From JBKQHQ01 sp052148715 (GTDB taxonomy: Bacteria; Pseudomonadota; Alphaproteobacteria; Rhizobiales; Xanthobacteraceae): DNA of 64,000 bases. Under the pieces are notes generated by a model. It searched no databases, was not told where the DNA came from, and saw nothing but the letters and a program-made list of their open reading frames with translations. The stretch is taken from NCBI GenBank assembly GCA_052148715.1, contig JBKQHQ010000244.1, forward strand, positions 62,001 through 126,000, read 5' to 3'. Positions 7,519 to 15,543 of the stretch are shown in pieces. A program made the position numbers and the translations under genes. Each line of letters begins with the position of its first letter. The first letter of the stretch is position 1.

Positions 7519-9102
7519 ATGTCGTCGAGACAGAAGCCATGGGCGCGCGGTTGGCGCCGACGCATTGCTGCAGTCGTCCTTTGCGGCTTGTTGGTGCTGG
7601 TCTTGGTCGGCGTTTCGGAGCGAATCCAGGCCCAGGACCCGCCGGCACGAGGATCGGCCGATCAGGAGCAGCAAAGGGGTGGAGGTGAGTCGAGAGGCGA
7701 TCAGCAGAGAGGTAGTGTGCTGCGGCTGTTGCCGGGTGACGCCGTCACGGAGCACACGATCGACCTTGCCGGCCGCAAGCTTGCGTATACGGCGACCGCC
7801 GGGACCCTGTCGCTTTTCGACCAGAATGGCCAGCGTAGCGCGGCGGTCTTCTACACCGCTTATGTGGCGAAAGATGCGGATCGACAGACCCGTCCGCTCA
7901 CCTTCGTGTTCAACGGCGGGCCGGGCGCCGGGTCAGCCTACCTGCATCTCGGTCTGGTCGGACCAAAAGTCCTCGATTTCGGTTCGCAACCGAGCGACTG
8001 GGCGGCCGCCCGTTTGCGTGACAATCCCGACTCTTGGCTCGATTTCACCGACCTGGTGCTGATCGATCCGATCGGCACCGGCTGGAGCCGCGCGGCGAAA
8101 GCGGACGGGGCGAACGCGTTTTGGGGCGTGCGCCAGGACGCGGAGGCGATTGCCAAGGTGATCGCCCTTTACGTCGCCAATAACAGCCGCGGGCCGTCGC
8201 CGAAATACCTTCTCGGCGAAAGCTATGGTGGTTTCCGAGCTGCCAAGGTCGCGCGGACGTTGCAACGCGAGCAAGGGATCGGCCTCGCTGGAATCCTGAT
8301 GGTCTCACCCATGCTCGAAGGCGCACTGCAATTCGGCGGTGACCGCCTCGCCCTTGGCGCGGCGCTGCACTTGCCGACCTTGGTCGCGACCGAGCTCGAG
8401 CGCAATCATGCCTTCACCGAGCAGGCGCTTGCCGACGCCGAGCACTTCGCGCTCGGCGAATACCTGTCAACGCTCGCGGGACCGGAACTGACCGGCGAAG
8501 CGGCGCACGAGTTTTACGCCCACGTCGCACGGCTGACCGGTCTTCCGGAGAACGTGGTCGCGAAATCGCGCGGCTTCATCCGCGGCGACTACGTCAAGGA
8601 ACTGCGTGCCGCGGAGCGGAAAATCGTCAGCGCATATGATGCGACGATCGCCATCGCCGATCCCTATCCGGAATCGAACGAGCGCGAGGTCGACCCGGTC
8701 CTCGACGGCTTCACCCGCGCCTACGGCGGCGCCTTCGTCAATTACGCCCGCGACGAGCTCGGCTTCAAGACCGAGATCACTTACATTCTGCTCAACGGCG
8801 AGGTCAGCGGAAAATGGGAGTGGAACGACCGCGGCGGCCGCTCGCCGCCGAGCGTCAGCGACGATCTAAGGGTGCTGTTGGCGCTGGATTCATCATTTCG
8901 TCTGCTTATCGCCGACGGGCGCAGCGATATGGTCACGCCCTATGCGGCCAACCGCTATGTCCTCGACCATTTGCCTCGGGCGCTGACGGCAGGCCGGGCC
9001 GACCTGCGGCTCTACGGCGGCGGCCACATGTTCTACATCAATCCGCAATCGCGCCGCAGCTTTTTCGCCGATGCGAAGTCGCTTTTCCAACCGGCGCCAT
9101 GA
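7519..9102 (+). CDS. S10 family serine carboxypeptidase-like protein, secreted
   Basis: 527 residues. A hydrophobic export signal (residues 15-38) is followed by a low-complexity linker and the alpha/beta-hydrolase domain. Family S10 motifs are complete: FNGGPGAGS (oxyanion region, ~131-139), GESYGG with nucleophile Ser235, RSDMVTPY with Asp ~470 and GGGHMFY with His ~503. Length fits bacterial S10 peptidases, which act outside the cytoplasm on C-terminal residues of peptides. GGAG lies 6 bases before ATG 7519. It is a single gene with its own upstream region. Confidence 0.92.
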   Translation: MSSRQKPWARGWRRRIAAVVLCGLLVLVLVGVSERIQAQDPPARGSADQEQQRGGGESRGDQQRGSVLRLLPGDAVTEHTIDLAGRKLAYTATAGTLSLFDQNGQRSAAVFYTAYVAKDADRQTRPLTFVFNGGPGAGSAYLHLGLVGPKVLDFGSQPSDWAAARLRDNPDSWLDFTDLVLIDPIGTGWSRAAKADGANAFWGVRQDAEAIAKVIALYVANNSRGPSPKYLLGESYGGFRAAKVARTLQREQGIGLAGILMVSPMLEGALQFGGDRLALGAALHLPTLVATELERNHAFTEQALADAEHFALGEYLSTLAGPELTGEAAHEFYAHVARLTGLPENVVAKSRGFIRGDYVKELRAAERKIVSAYDATIAIADPYPESNEREVDPVLDGFTRAYGGAFVNYARDELGFKTEITYILLNGEVSGKWEWNDRGGRSPPSVSDDLRVLLALDSSFRLLIADGRSDMVTPYAANRYVLDHLPRALTAGRADLRLYGGGHMFYINPQSRRSFFADAKSLFQPAP

Positions 9103-9272
9103 GCGAGCGAGGCCGCGCGGCTCGAGGCGTCGCGACGGGGCGAAAATCCGCGTGCCGAGGCGCTAACCGGCGCTCGTCGGCCAAACGAAGCGATTGACCT
9201 TCTGCGCAGCCGCGCTATGCAAGTCGGCGGGCTTTCTTGGGCGCAGGTTTCCTTGGGGTAAGGTGCCACTTG

Positions 9273-9989
9273 ATGAAGAAGATATATCCCGACGCGAAAT
9301 CGGCACTGGCCGACCTCTTGAAGGACGGGATGACGATCATGGCCGGCGGCTTCGGCCTGTGCGGCATTCCCGAGGCCTTGATCGACGCGCTGCGTTTGTC
9401 CGGCGTCAAGGGCTTGACGGTCGTGTCGAACAATGCCGGCGTCGATGGCGCGGGCCTCGGGCTGCTGCTGCAGACGCGACAGATCCGCAAGATGATCTCG
9501 TCCTATGTGGGCGAGAACAAGCTGTTCGCGCAGCAATATCTGGCCGGAGAGCTTGAGCTCGAGTTCAACCCGCAGGGCACAATGGCCGAGCGCATTCGCG
9601 CCGGCGGCGCCGGCATTCCCGCCTTCTTCACCAAGACCGGCGTCGGCACCATTATCGCCGAGGGCAAGGAGATCAAGGAATTCGACGGCCAGCGCTATGT
9701 CATGGAGCGCGGCCTCGTCGCTGATCTGTCCCTCGTTCACGCTTGGAAGGCCGACCACGAAGGCAACCTCGTCTATCGCAAGACGGCGCGGAACTTCAAT
9801 CCGGTCATGGCGACCGCCGGCAGGGTGACGGTCGCCGAGGTCGAGCATCTGGTCGAGCCGGGCCAGATCGAGCCCGACCATATCGTTACGCCCGGCATAT
9901 TCGTCCAACGCATCGTGCACGTGCCGAATGCACGCAAGCATATCGAGCAGCGCACCGTGCGCGAACGACCAAAGAGCGGAGCACGATGA
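9273..9989 (+). CDS. scoA: 3-oxoacid CoA-transferase subunit A
   Basis: 238 residues from ATG 9273 (an upstream TTG at 9237 is less likely). The sequence [37 protein letters not shown] is the classical N-terminus of the alpha subunit of succinyl-CoA:3-ketoacid CoA-transferase, and [17 protein letters not shown] follows. It transfers CoA from succinyl-CoA to acetoacetate or related 3-oxoacids, linking ketone-body or polyhydroxybutyrate breakdown to the TCA cycle. The stop overlaps the start of the B subunit (ATGATG/TGA), so the two are translationally coupled. Confidence 0.93.
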   Translation: MKKIYPDAKSALADLLKDGMTIMAGGFGLCGIPEALIDALRLSGVKGLTVVSNNAGVDGAGLGLLLQTRQIRKMISSYVGENKLFAQQYLAGELELEFNPQGTMAERIRAGGAGIPAFFTKTGVGTIIAEGKEIKEFDGQRYVMERGLVADLSLVHAWKADHEGNLVYRKTARNFNPVMATAGRVTVAEVEHLVEPGQIEPDHIVTPGIFVQRIVHVPNARKHIEQRTVRERPKSGAR

Positions 9990-10657
9990 TGCCCTGGACT
10001 CGCGAAGAGATGGCGGCCCGCGCGGCCAAAGAATTGCGCGACGGCTTTTATGTCAATCTCGGCATCGGCATCCCGACCTTGGTCTCGAACTACATTCCCG
10101 AAGGCGTCAGCGTTCAGCTGCAGAGCGAGAACGGCATGCTCGGCATGGGTCCGTTTCCTTTCGAGGGCGAAGAGGATCCCGACCTCATCAATGCCGGCAA
10201 GCAAACCATCACCGAATTGCCGACCACCAGCTACTTCTCAAGCGCCGACAGTTTTGCCATGATCCGCGGCGGGCACATCGATCTGTCCATTCTCGGGGCC
10301 ATGCAGGTGGCCGAGAACGGTGACCTCGCGAACTGGATGATCCCCGGCAAGATGGTCAAGGGCATGGGAGGTGCCATGGACCTGGTCGCGGGGGTGAAGA
10401 AGGTGGTCGTGGTCATGGAGCATACGGCCAAGAACGAGCGCAAGCTCTTGCACCGCTGCAGCTTGCCGCTGACCGGCGCGGGCGTCGTCGACATGGTCAT
10501 CACGGATCTGGCCGTCTTCACCATCGACAAGAAGGGCGGCGCCGGGATGACGCTCATCGAGCTCGCCCCCGATGTCACCGTCAGTGAGGTTCGGGACAAG
10601 ACGGAAGGCAGTTTTCGGGTCGATCCACGGCTGGACCAGAAAGCCCGCGCCTCCTGA
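9986..10657 (+). CDS. scoB: 3-oxoacid CoA-transferase subunit B
   Basis: 223 residues, beginning [20 protein letters not shown] with ATG 9986 overlapping the scoA stop. The catalytic glutamate lies in [14 protein letters not shown] (SENG motif, about residue 50). [26 protein letters not shown] is also diagnostic of the beta subunit. Forms a heterotetramer with ScoA. AGCGGAGCACG upstream provides the ribosome-binding site. A PlsC-like acyltransferase follows 21 bases later. Confidence 0.93.
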   Translation: MMPWTREEMAARAAKELRDGFYVNLGIGIPTLVSNYIPEGVSVQLQSENGMLGMGPFPFEGEEDPDLINAGKQTITELPTTSYFSSADSFAMIRGGHIDLSILGAMQVAENGDLANWMIPGKMVKGMGGAMDLVAGVKKVVVVMEHTAKNERKLLHRCSLPLTGAGVVDMVITDLAVFTIDKKGGAGMTLIELAPDVTVSEVRDKTEGSFRVDPRLDQKARAS

Positions 10658-10678
10658 ACGCTGAGCGTTGATCGCCCG

Positions 10679-11521
10679 ATGCTGCGCCTATGGCTTGTCA
10701 TCGTCGTGGTCGGCGCGATCACGGCCGCCTTGATCCCCGTTCAGGCGGCGGCGGTCTTTTTCCAATGGCCGATGCGCCACGTCATTCCAAAACTTTACCA
10801 TCGGATGCTTTGCGCGCTGATCGGAGTGCGCGTTCACGTGGTCGGATCGCCGCCGAGGCAGCGGCCGCTCTTGATCTTGGCCAATCACTCTTCCTGGCTC
10901 GACATCACCGTTATCACGTCCATGCTGTCGGTGGTGTTCGTGGCGAAGAGCGAGGTGGCGACCTGGCCCCTTTTTGGACTTCTGGCCAAGCTGCAACGCT
11001 CCATCTTTGTCGATCGCCGGCGCCGTCACAAGACCGGCGAGACGAGCGCGGAAATCGCGCGGCGTCTGGTCGATGGCGATCCCGTCGTGCTCTTTGCCGA
11101 AGGCACGTCGAGCGACGGCAACCGCGTGCTTCCTTTCCGTACGGCGCTCATCGGAGCTGCGGAGGAATTGCTCGCGGTGCAAAATGCCGATCGGGTGACC
11201 ATTCAGCCGTTGTCGGTCGCCTATATCGGTTGGCAGGGGCTTCCCTTGGACCGGCGTCAGCGTACGGCGGTGTCGTGGTACGGTGCGGTCGACCTTATTC
11301 CTCACCTCATCAACATCGTGCGCAGCGGCGCCGTCGATGTCGTGCTCACCTGGGGCGAGCCGGTCACCTATGACGATAATACCGATCGCAAGCTGTTGGC
11401 GAAGGCCATGGAAGGGGCGGTGCGACGACTGACGACCACCACGCTGCGCTCCGGCGCCGTGCCGCGCCCGAAGGAGGCCAGGGTCCGGCCGAACCCACAA
11501 GTTGCAACAGCCGATAAGTGA
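10679..11521 (+). CDS. lysophospholipid acyltransferase (1-acylglycerol-3-phosphate acyltransferase-like)
   Basis: 280 residues. An N-terminal membrane segment (residues 1-25) is followed by the acyltransferase motifs LANHSSWLD (HX4D catalytic block, about 73-81), SIFVDRRRRHKTG and FAEGTSSDGNRVLPFRTAL (EGTS motif). This is the PlsC superfamily, which acylates lysophosphatidic acid or other lysolipids (including OlsA-type ornithine-lipid acyltransferases) at the inner membrane. Position after scoAB suggests co-transcription but not a shared pathway. Which lysolipid is used cannot be told from sequence. Confidence 0.88.
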   Translation: MLRLWLVIVVVGAITAALIPVQAAAVFFQWPMRHVIPKLYHRMLCALIGVRVHVVGSPPRQRPLLILANHSSWLDITVITSMLSVVFVAKSEVATWPLFGLLAKLQRSIFVDRRRRHKTGETSAEIARRLVDGDPVVLFAEGTSSDGNRVLPFRTALIGAAEELLAVQNADRVTIQPLSVAYIGWQGLPLDRRQRTAVSWYGAVDLIPHLINIVRSGAVDVVLTWGEPVTYDDNTDRKLLAKAMEGAVRRLTTTTLRSGAVPRPKEARVRPNPQVATADK

Positions 11522-11623
11522 TCGAATAGGCTCCTCAAGAACGAAGACGACGCAGAAGGCCGCCTTAGTTGAAGTGCGTTGCCGGGAGGGCACGCTCATC
11601 CGTCGCGCCTCATTTGCCACCGC

Positions 11624-11821
11624 TTAATCCGTATCGCGCGGCGATGTCAGGATGACTCCCCTTTCCCCCGGCGGCACACCCCTCAAGGCAAGCTGAAGCT
11701 TAGCGGCTTCCTGTTCCATCCCCAGCCAACGAAGTTTGCGAATACGCTTCACCAAATCGGCCACCCCTCGCTGTTCCGGCGGAATATCGAGAGTCGTCTC
11801 TTCGTCAAATCGGGTTTTCAC
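11624..11821 (-). CDS. small conserved-looking hypothetical protein
   Basis: 65 residues, not recognised by function. It starts at GTG 11821 with a perfect AAGGAGG seven bases upstream, the strongest Shine-Dalgarno in this neighbourhood, which argues that it is a real gene. The sequence is charged (VADLVKRIRKLRWLGMEQEAAKLQ) and probably helical, without signal or membrane segment. It lies in a ~1 kb stretch with no large genes. Confidence 0.6.
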   Translation of the reverse strand: MKTRFDEETTLDIPPEQRGVADLVKRIRKLRWLGMEQEAAKLQLALRGVPPGERGVILTSPRDTD

Positions 11822-12076
11822 GTGGTGTCCTCCTTATTGGACAGTTTTTGCTGCGGTCAAAGGAGCCCATGGCAGCCGGATTTCCGATCCTCTTTATCAA
11901 GTCAACCGGATCTGAACCCTTGACAATTCACTTTTCCTTTCTCGACCCCAAGCTCACATATACGGCGCGACATTCCTATCGCGACGCATCAATTTGTTGC
12001 ACTCAGTTATCGGCCGAGCACTGACGTCCAAAGTCCGTGACCAAAAGCGGGGTGCGCCGACAGCTCTCACCTCACC

Positions 12077-12271
12077 TCATTCCCGCCCTACCCGCAACCC
12101 AGTACGGTTGGTCTCCAGCTCGATCGCGGCTTGGCGCGGGCGTTGCGCCGCAGCCTTGTCGCCGGCTGCGCAAGCCGCGCATAGCTCTTTGAGATACGCA
12201 TTAGCGCGTTCGGCGTGCTGGACCAATTCTGCAGCGCCCGCGAAACTGCGGCGCTCCTTCGGGGTTTTCAT
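12077..12271 (-). CDS. small hypothetical protein
   Basis: 64 residues, mostly helical and charged (AAELVQHAERANAYLKELCAACAAGDK). It begins MKTPKERRS at ATG 12271 with GGGAGAAGAGAG upstream as a reasonable ribosome-binding site. No family recognised. Same strand and similar size as the gene at 11624-11821, and both open with MKT and a charged stretch. Moderate to low confidence because short frames are common in GC-rich DNA. Confidence 0.4.
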   Translation of the reverse strand: MKTPKERRSFAGAAELVQHAERANAYLKELCAACAAGDKAAAQRPRQAAIELETNRTGLRVGRE

Positions 12272-12380
12272 CTCTCTTCTCCCAGAGCCGGAACTACGCT
12301 CCGGCTCGACGCATCATGCGTGCACATGCCTGCAAGCATTCAGGCTCAAAGACTATCTTTATGTTCCTAATCCCGCATCA

Positions 12381-12430
12381 TTGATTTCACAGGCATCACA
12401 ATTGATATATTATATATAATCAAAACTATT
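12381..12430. promoter_or_regulatory. AT-rich segment, possible promoter
   Basis: A run of alternating A/T (TTGATATATTATATATAAT, from 12402) stands out in GC-rich DNA, with TTGATT at 12381. It lies ~150 bp upstream of the GreA-like gene and ~130 bp upstream of the minus-strand gene start at 12271, so it could serve either. No mapped start site; inference only. Confidence 0.25.
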
Positions 12431-12575
12431 GATCGAGGAACTCTAGAGGGATAAATTTAATGAGTCGAGGGCGAAGCGGCCCACGACCAAGATGAATGAG
12501 ATCAGGCGCGCAGCTCGGCCACAGCCGACCGGCGTTCCGGGTTTTCGTCGCCGCTGATGACGCCGGCAACGAGCT

Positions 12576-13043
12576 ATGAAACGGATCACTTCCGAAGGTT
12601 ACGAAGCCTTGCAAGCAGAATTGCAGCGACTGCAGCAGATCGAACGCTCCCGTATCCATCAGCTGATCCGTGGCATACGAGCGGCTTGGACGGGTTCTAA
12701 GATCGCCGAGTATTGCATGGCCGAGCTGGAGCAGGCCCGCAACGAGGCCCGAATAGAGGCACTGGAGCAGAAGCTCGCGGACGCGGAGGTGGTCGATGTA
12801 TCCAAGCTTTCGGGCGACACCGTCGGGTTCGGCGCCCGGGTCACGCTGCTCGACAATGATTCCTACGAAACCAAGGTCTGGCAGATCGTGGGCGAGCCTG
12901 AGGCCGACATTTCGGTTGGTCGTATTTCCATCGTCTCGCCGCCCGCGCGGGCGCTGATTGGCAAGAAGACGGGGGCGTCGGTCGAGGTCGCGACCCCACG
13001 GGGCGCCAGGATCTACCGGGTCTTGAACATTCAGTACCGATGA
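12576..13043 (+). CDS. GreA/GreB-family transcription factor homologue with altered catalytic tip
   Basis: 155 residues, full GreA length. The N-terminal coiled coil (residues 1-75) and the C-terminal FKBP-like domain (GDTVGFGARVTLLDND...GRISIVSPPARALIGKKTG) are clear. In E. coli GreA the coiled-coil tip reads HGDLKENAEY, with D41 and E44 holding the second Mg2+ for transcript cleavage. Here the aligned tip is WTGSKIAEY: D41 becomes Thr39 and E44 becomes Lys42. The protein should still enter the RNA polymerase secondary channel but probably cannot stimulate cleavage, so it may act as a Gfh1-, DksA- or Rnk-like modulator. It is presumably additional to a normal GreA elsewhere. Confidence 0.85.
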   Translation: MKRITSEGYEALQAELQRLQQIERSRIHQLIRGIRAAWTGSKIAEYCMAELEQARNEARIEALEQKLADAEVVDVSKLSGDTVGFGARVTLLDNDSYETKVWQIVGEPEADISVGRISIVSPPARALIGKKTGASVEVATPRGARIYRVLNIQYR

Positions 13044-13091
13044 CGTGCCGGACGCGAGACAAACCCAATCTTCCGTACCCAGCTTGTGGTA

Positions 13092-13146
13092 CCATAAATG
13101 ATGTTTAACATATCGATAACAATGCTTGAAATATCATTTTATAGCA
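13092..13146. promoter_or_regulatory. AT-rich palindrome cluster upstream of XRE regulator
   Basis: Contains ATGTT-T-AACAT (13101-13111), the palindrome ATCGAT (13112-13117) and outer arms AAATGAT (from 13096) and ATCATTT (13133-13139). The segment is much more AT-rich than the flanks and ends ~50 bp before the regulator start. Probable promoter/operator, possibly for autoregulation. Confidence 0.4.
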
Positions 13147-13196
13147 TATACGACGGAGTTCTCTCGGCCTTCAAAAAACGGAGTTGATGACACGTC

Positions 13197-13505
13197 ATGA
13201 TAACCGCGACCCAATTGCGAGCCGCCCGCGCCCTGCTCGACATCGATCAGCGCGAGATGGCTGAGCTTTCCGGGCTTTCTACCCCCACCATCCAGCGCAT
13301 GGAAGCAAGCGACGGCGTCATTCGCGGCAATGTCGAATCCCTGATGAAACTCATTTCCGCTCTCGAGGATGCAGGAATCGAGCTGATAAACCAGGGGGCC
13401 GCCAGCCCATCCGGGGGTCGAGGGGTTCGCCTGAGAGAACTGGTGGCAAAGCCGAAGGTCTATCGAAACAAAGTCCAAAGAGTCCCAACCGGTCGAGCAG
13501 CGTAG
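13197..13505 (+). CDS. small XRE-family helix-turn-helix regulator
   Basis: 102 residues. Residues 1-65 form a Cro/CI-type HTH: MITATQLRAARALLDIDQREMAELSGLSTPTIQRME, with the recognition helix around STPTIQRME. The C-terminal tail is basic and probably disordered. Such short stand-alone XRE proteins are frequent in Hyphomicrobiales and often repress their own promoter. Palindromes directly upstream (13092-13146) are candidate operators. No toxin partner is adjacent. Function beyond DNA binding unknown. Confidence 0.85.
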   Translation: MITATQLRAARALLDIDQREMAELSGLSTPTIQRMEASDGVIRGNVESLMKLISALEDAGIELINQGAASPSGGRGVRLRELVAKPKVYRNKVQRVPTGRAA

Positions 13506-13639
13506 CGATCACGATGACAATCGTTGCCTTATCCGCTCGCGTTGGCCCGCCCGAAACCCTAGCCCAGTCGGACCGTGCTGCGTGGGCGTTCGCGATTGAT
13601 TTTCGCCGAGCCCCATGCCCCGCCTAGGGAAACGTTAAA

Positions 13640-13897
13640 ATGCGCTACGTGGTGTTCGACGATACACCGCAGGGGAAGGACCATGGTTGGACGGCTGATG
13701 CCTTCGCCGCTGCCTTGCGAACGCCGCTGGCGGCGATAGGAGTGCGGGTGGTTAGGCGTTCCGGCTTAGGGAGGGGCCTCGGCACGGGCGGCCTTCAGGG
13801 TGGTGAACGTCTGTCAGCGAACGCATACAAGGCCAAAGTCGACAAGGTCGCGCGTGTGGTGGAGGCCACATTGAGCTTTCGACCCCCGCGGGGCTGA
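13640..13897 (+). CDS. possible small hypothetical protein
   Basis: 85 codons (MRYVVFDDTPQGKDHGWTAD...), GGGAAACG precedes the ATG. Not recognised; no signal, membrane segment or motif. The stretch 13506-13984 contains no better candidate. Could be a chance frame; kept at low confidence. Confidence 0.2.
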   Translation: MRYVVFDDTPQGKDHGWTADAFAAALRTPLAAIGVRVVRRSGLGRGLGTGGLQGGERLSANAYKAKVDKVARVVEATLSFRPPRG

Positions 13898-13984
13898 ACA
13901 TGTTGTGGGAGATCATGCGAGAAGTGGGCCTGTCTCCATTTGGATGTGGAAGTCGCATGCGGCCGATGCCGTCAGGGTTCTGAG

Positions 13985-15244
13985 ATGAGAAAGGCCGGCG
14001 GAGATTCCAAGAACACGCTCTATTGCTCGTTCTGCGGCAAGAGCCAGCGCGAGCTGCGCAAGCTCATTGCCGGCCCAAGTGTCTTCATCTGCAACGAATG
14101 CGTCGATCTGTGCATGGACATCCTCGGCGAGGAGAACAGGTCCTCGCTGGTGAAATCGCGCGACGGCATTCCGGCGCCGAAGGAAATCCGCAAGGTCCTT
14201 GATGACTATGTGATCGGCCAGGACCATGCCAAAAAGGTGCTCTCGGTCGCCGTTCACAATCATTACAAGCGACTTAACCATCAGACTAAGCAAAACGACG
14301 TTGAACTCACAAAGTCGAACATCCTCTTGCTCGGCCCGACCGGGTCAGGCAAGACGCTGCTCGCGCAGACGCTCGCGCGTATTTTGGACGTGCCGTTCAT
14401 CGTCGCTGATGCGACGGCGCTGACGGAAGCCGGTTATGTCGGCGAGGACGCCGAGAACATCATCCTCAAGCTGGTGCAGTCGGCCGACTATAATATCCAG
14501 AGCGCCCAGCGCGGTATCGTTTACATCGATGAAATCGACAAGATCAGCCGCAAGTCTGAGAACCCCTCGATCACTCGCGATGTGTCGGGAGAGGGTGTTC
14601 AGCAGGCATTGCTGAAGATCATGGAAGGCACCATCGCGTCGGTACCTCCGCAGGGTGGCCGCAAGCATCCGCAACAGGAATTCCTGCAGGTCGACACCAC
14701 CAATGTTCTGTTCATATGCGGCGGCGCCTTCACCGGGCTTGAGAAGATCATTTCGGCGCGCGGCCGATCGAGCTCGATTGGCTTCGGCGCCAAGGTAATC
14801 ACGCCGGAAAACCGGGGCACCGGCGAAATCTTACGCGAGGTCGCGCCGGAGGATTTGCTGACGTACGGCCTCATCCCCGAATTCGTCGGACGGCTGCCCG
14901 TGCTGGCCACGCTCGAGGATCTCGACGAACTGGCCCTCAAGCGCATCCTCACGGAACCGAAGAACGCCTTGGTGAAACAATACCAGCGCTTGTTCGAGAT
15001 GGAGGGTATCGATTTGACCTTCACCGATGAGGCGCTCGGCTCCATCGCGCGCAAGGCGATCGACCGCAAAACCGGCGCGCGGGGGCTGCGCTCGATCATG
15101 GAGGGCATCCTGCTCGACACTATGTTCGACCTGCCGGGCCTCAAAGGCGTCGAGGAGGTGGTGATCTCCGAGGAAGTTGTGGAGGGCACCGCACGGCCGG
15201 GCTACCTCTACGCCGCTCGTGCTGGCGACGCGGGCGCGCCATAG
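13985..15244 (+). CDS. clpX: ATP-dependent Clp protease ATP-binding subunit ClpX
   Basis: 419 residues, complete. Zinc-binding domain with C14, C17, C36, C39 (YCSFCGKS...FICNEC), Walker A GPTGSGKT (117-124), Walker B VYIDEID, pore loop GYVG (150-153), RKH loop (226-228) and the ClpP-docking IGF loop (265-267) are all intact, so it should unfold substrates and pair with ClpP. I chose ATG 13985 because [20 protein letters not shown] is the normal family start; an upstream in-frame ATG at 13940 would add an unrelated extension. In most alphaproteobacteria clpX sits next to clpP and lon; neither is here, so this may be a second, paralogous clpX. Confidence 0.95.
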   Translation: MRKAGGDSKNTLYCSFCGKSQRELRKLIAGPSVFICNECVDLCMDILGEENRSSLVKSRDGIPAPKEIRKVLDDYVIGQDHAKKVLSVAVHNHYKRLNHQTKQNDVELTKSNILLLGPTGSGKTLLAQTLARILDVPFIVADATALTEAGYVGEDAENIILKLVQSADYNIQSAQRGIVYIDEIDKISRKSENPSITRDVSGEGVQQALLKIMEGTIASVPPQGGRKHPQQEFLQVDTTNVLFICGGAFTGLEKIISARGRSSSIGFGAKVITPENRGTGEILREVAPEDLLTYGLIPEFVGRLPVLATLEDLDELALKRILTEPKNALVKQYQRLFEMEGIDLTFTDEALGSIARKAIDRKTGARGLRSIMEGILLDTMFDLPGLKGVEEVVISEEVVEGTARPGYLYAARAGDAGAP

Positions 15245-15543
15245 GGCGAGTCTCGCTGTGCGCCGCGGAGGCGCGGCATGTGTTTCTCACTGAGCGACGA
15301 GATCCGATGTCGACAAGGCCAGGCCAAAGAGCGCGAGACGCATGCGACAGTCCAAGCGACGCCATGGGCAAGCTTCAGCTAGCCATGGCCTGCTTTCCGT
15401 CGGCGGAAAGGCCGATCTTGCAGCCCTCGCCCTCCGATACGGGCGCGCTTACCGCTTGGTCCCTTGCCGAATCGGATTTAATCCTGGCTCCAACTGGGTG
15501 GGAGCCGGTTCCCCACGCTCGCCCGCCAGAACCCCAGAGGTAG
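15245..15543 (+). other. leader region upstream of hyf-like operon with hairpin
   Basis: About 300 bp without a convincing gene. It contains a stem GGCTCC (15486-15491) / GGAGCC (15501-15506) with a 9-nt loop, ~38 bp before the first hyf-like start codon. Could be promoter plus leader for the membrane-complex operon or the clpX terminator region. A short plus-strand frame through it has no protein-like features. Confidence 0.3.

Noticed and set aside
9237..9272. Longer scoA starting at TTG 9237
   Set aside because: The added 12 residues do not fit the family; ATG 9273 gives the standard [11 protein letters not shown] start.
12426..12659. Minus-strand 77-codon frame over the GreA-like gene start
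   Set aside because: Antisense to a clear conserved gene and without any domain signal.
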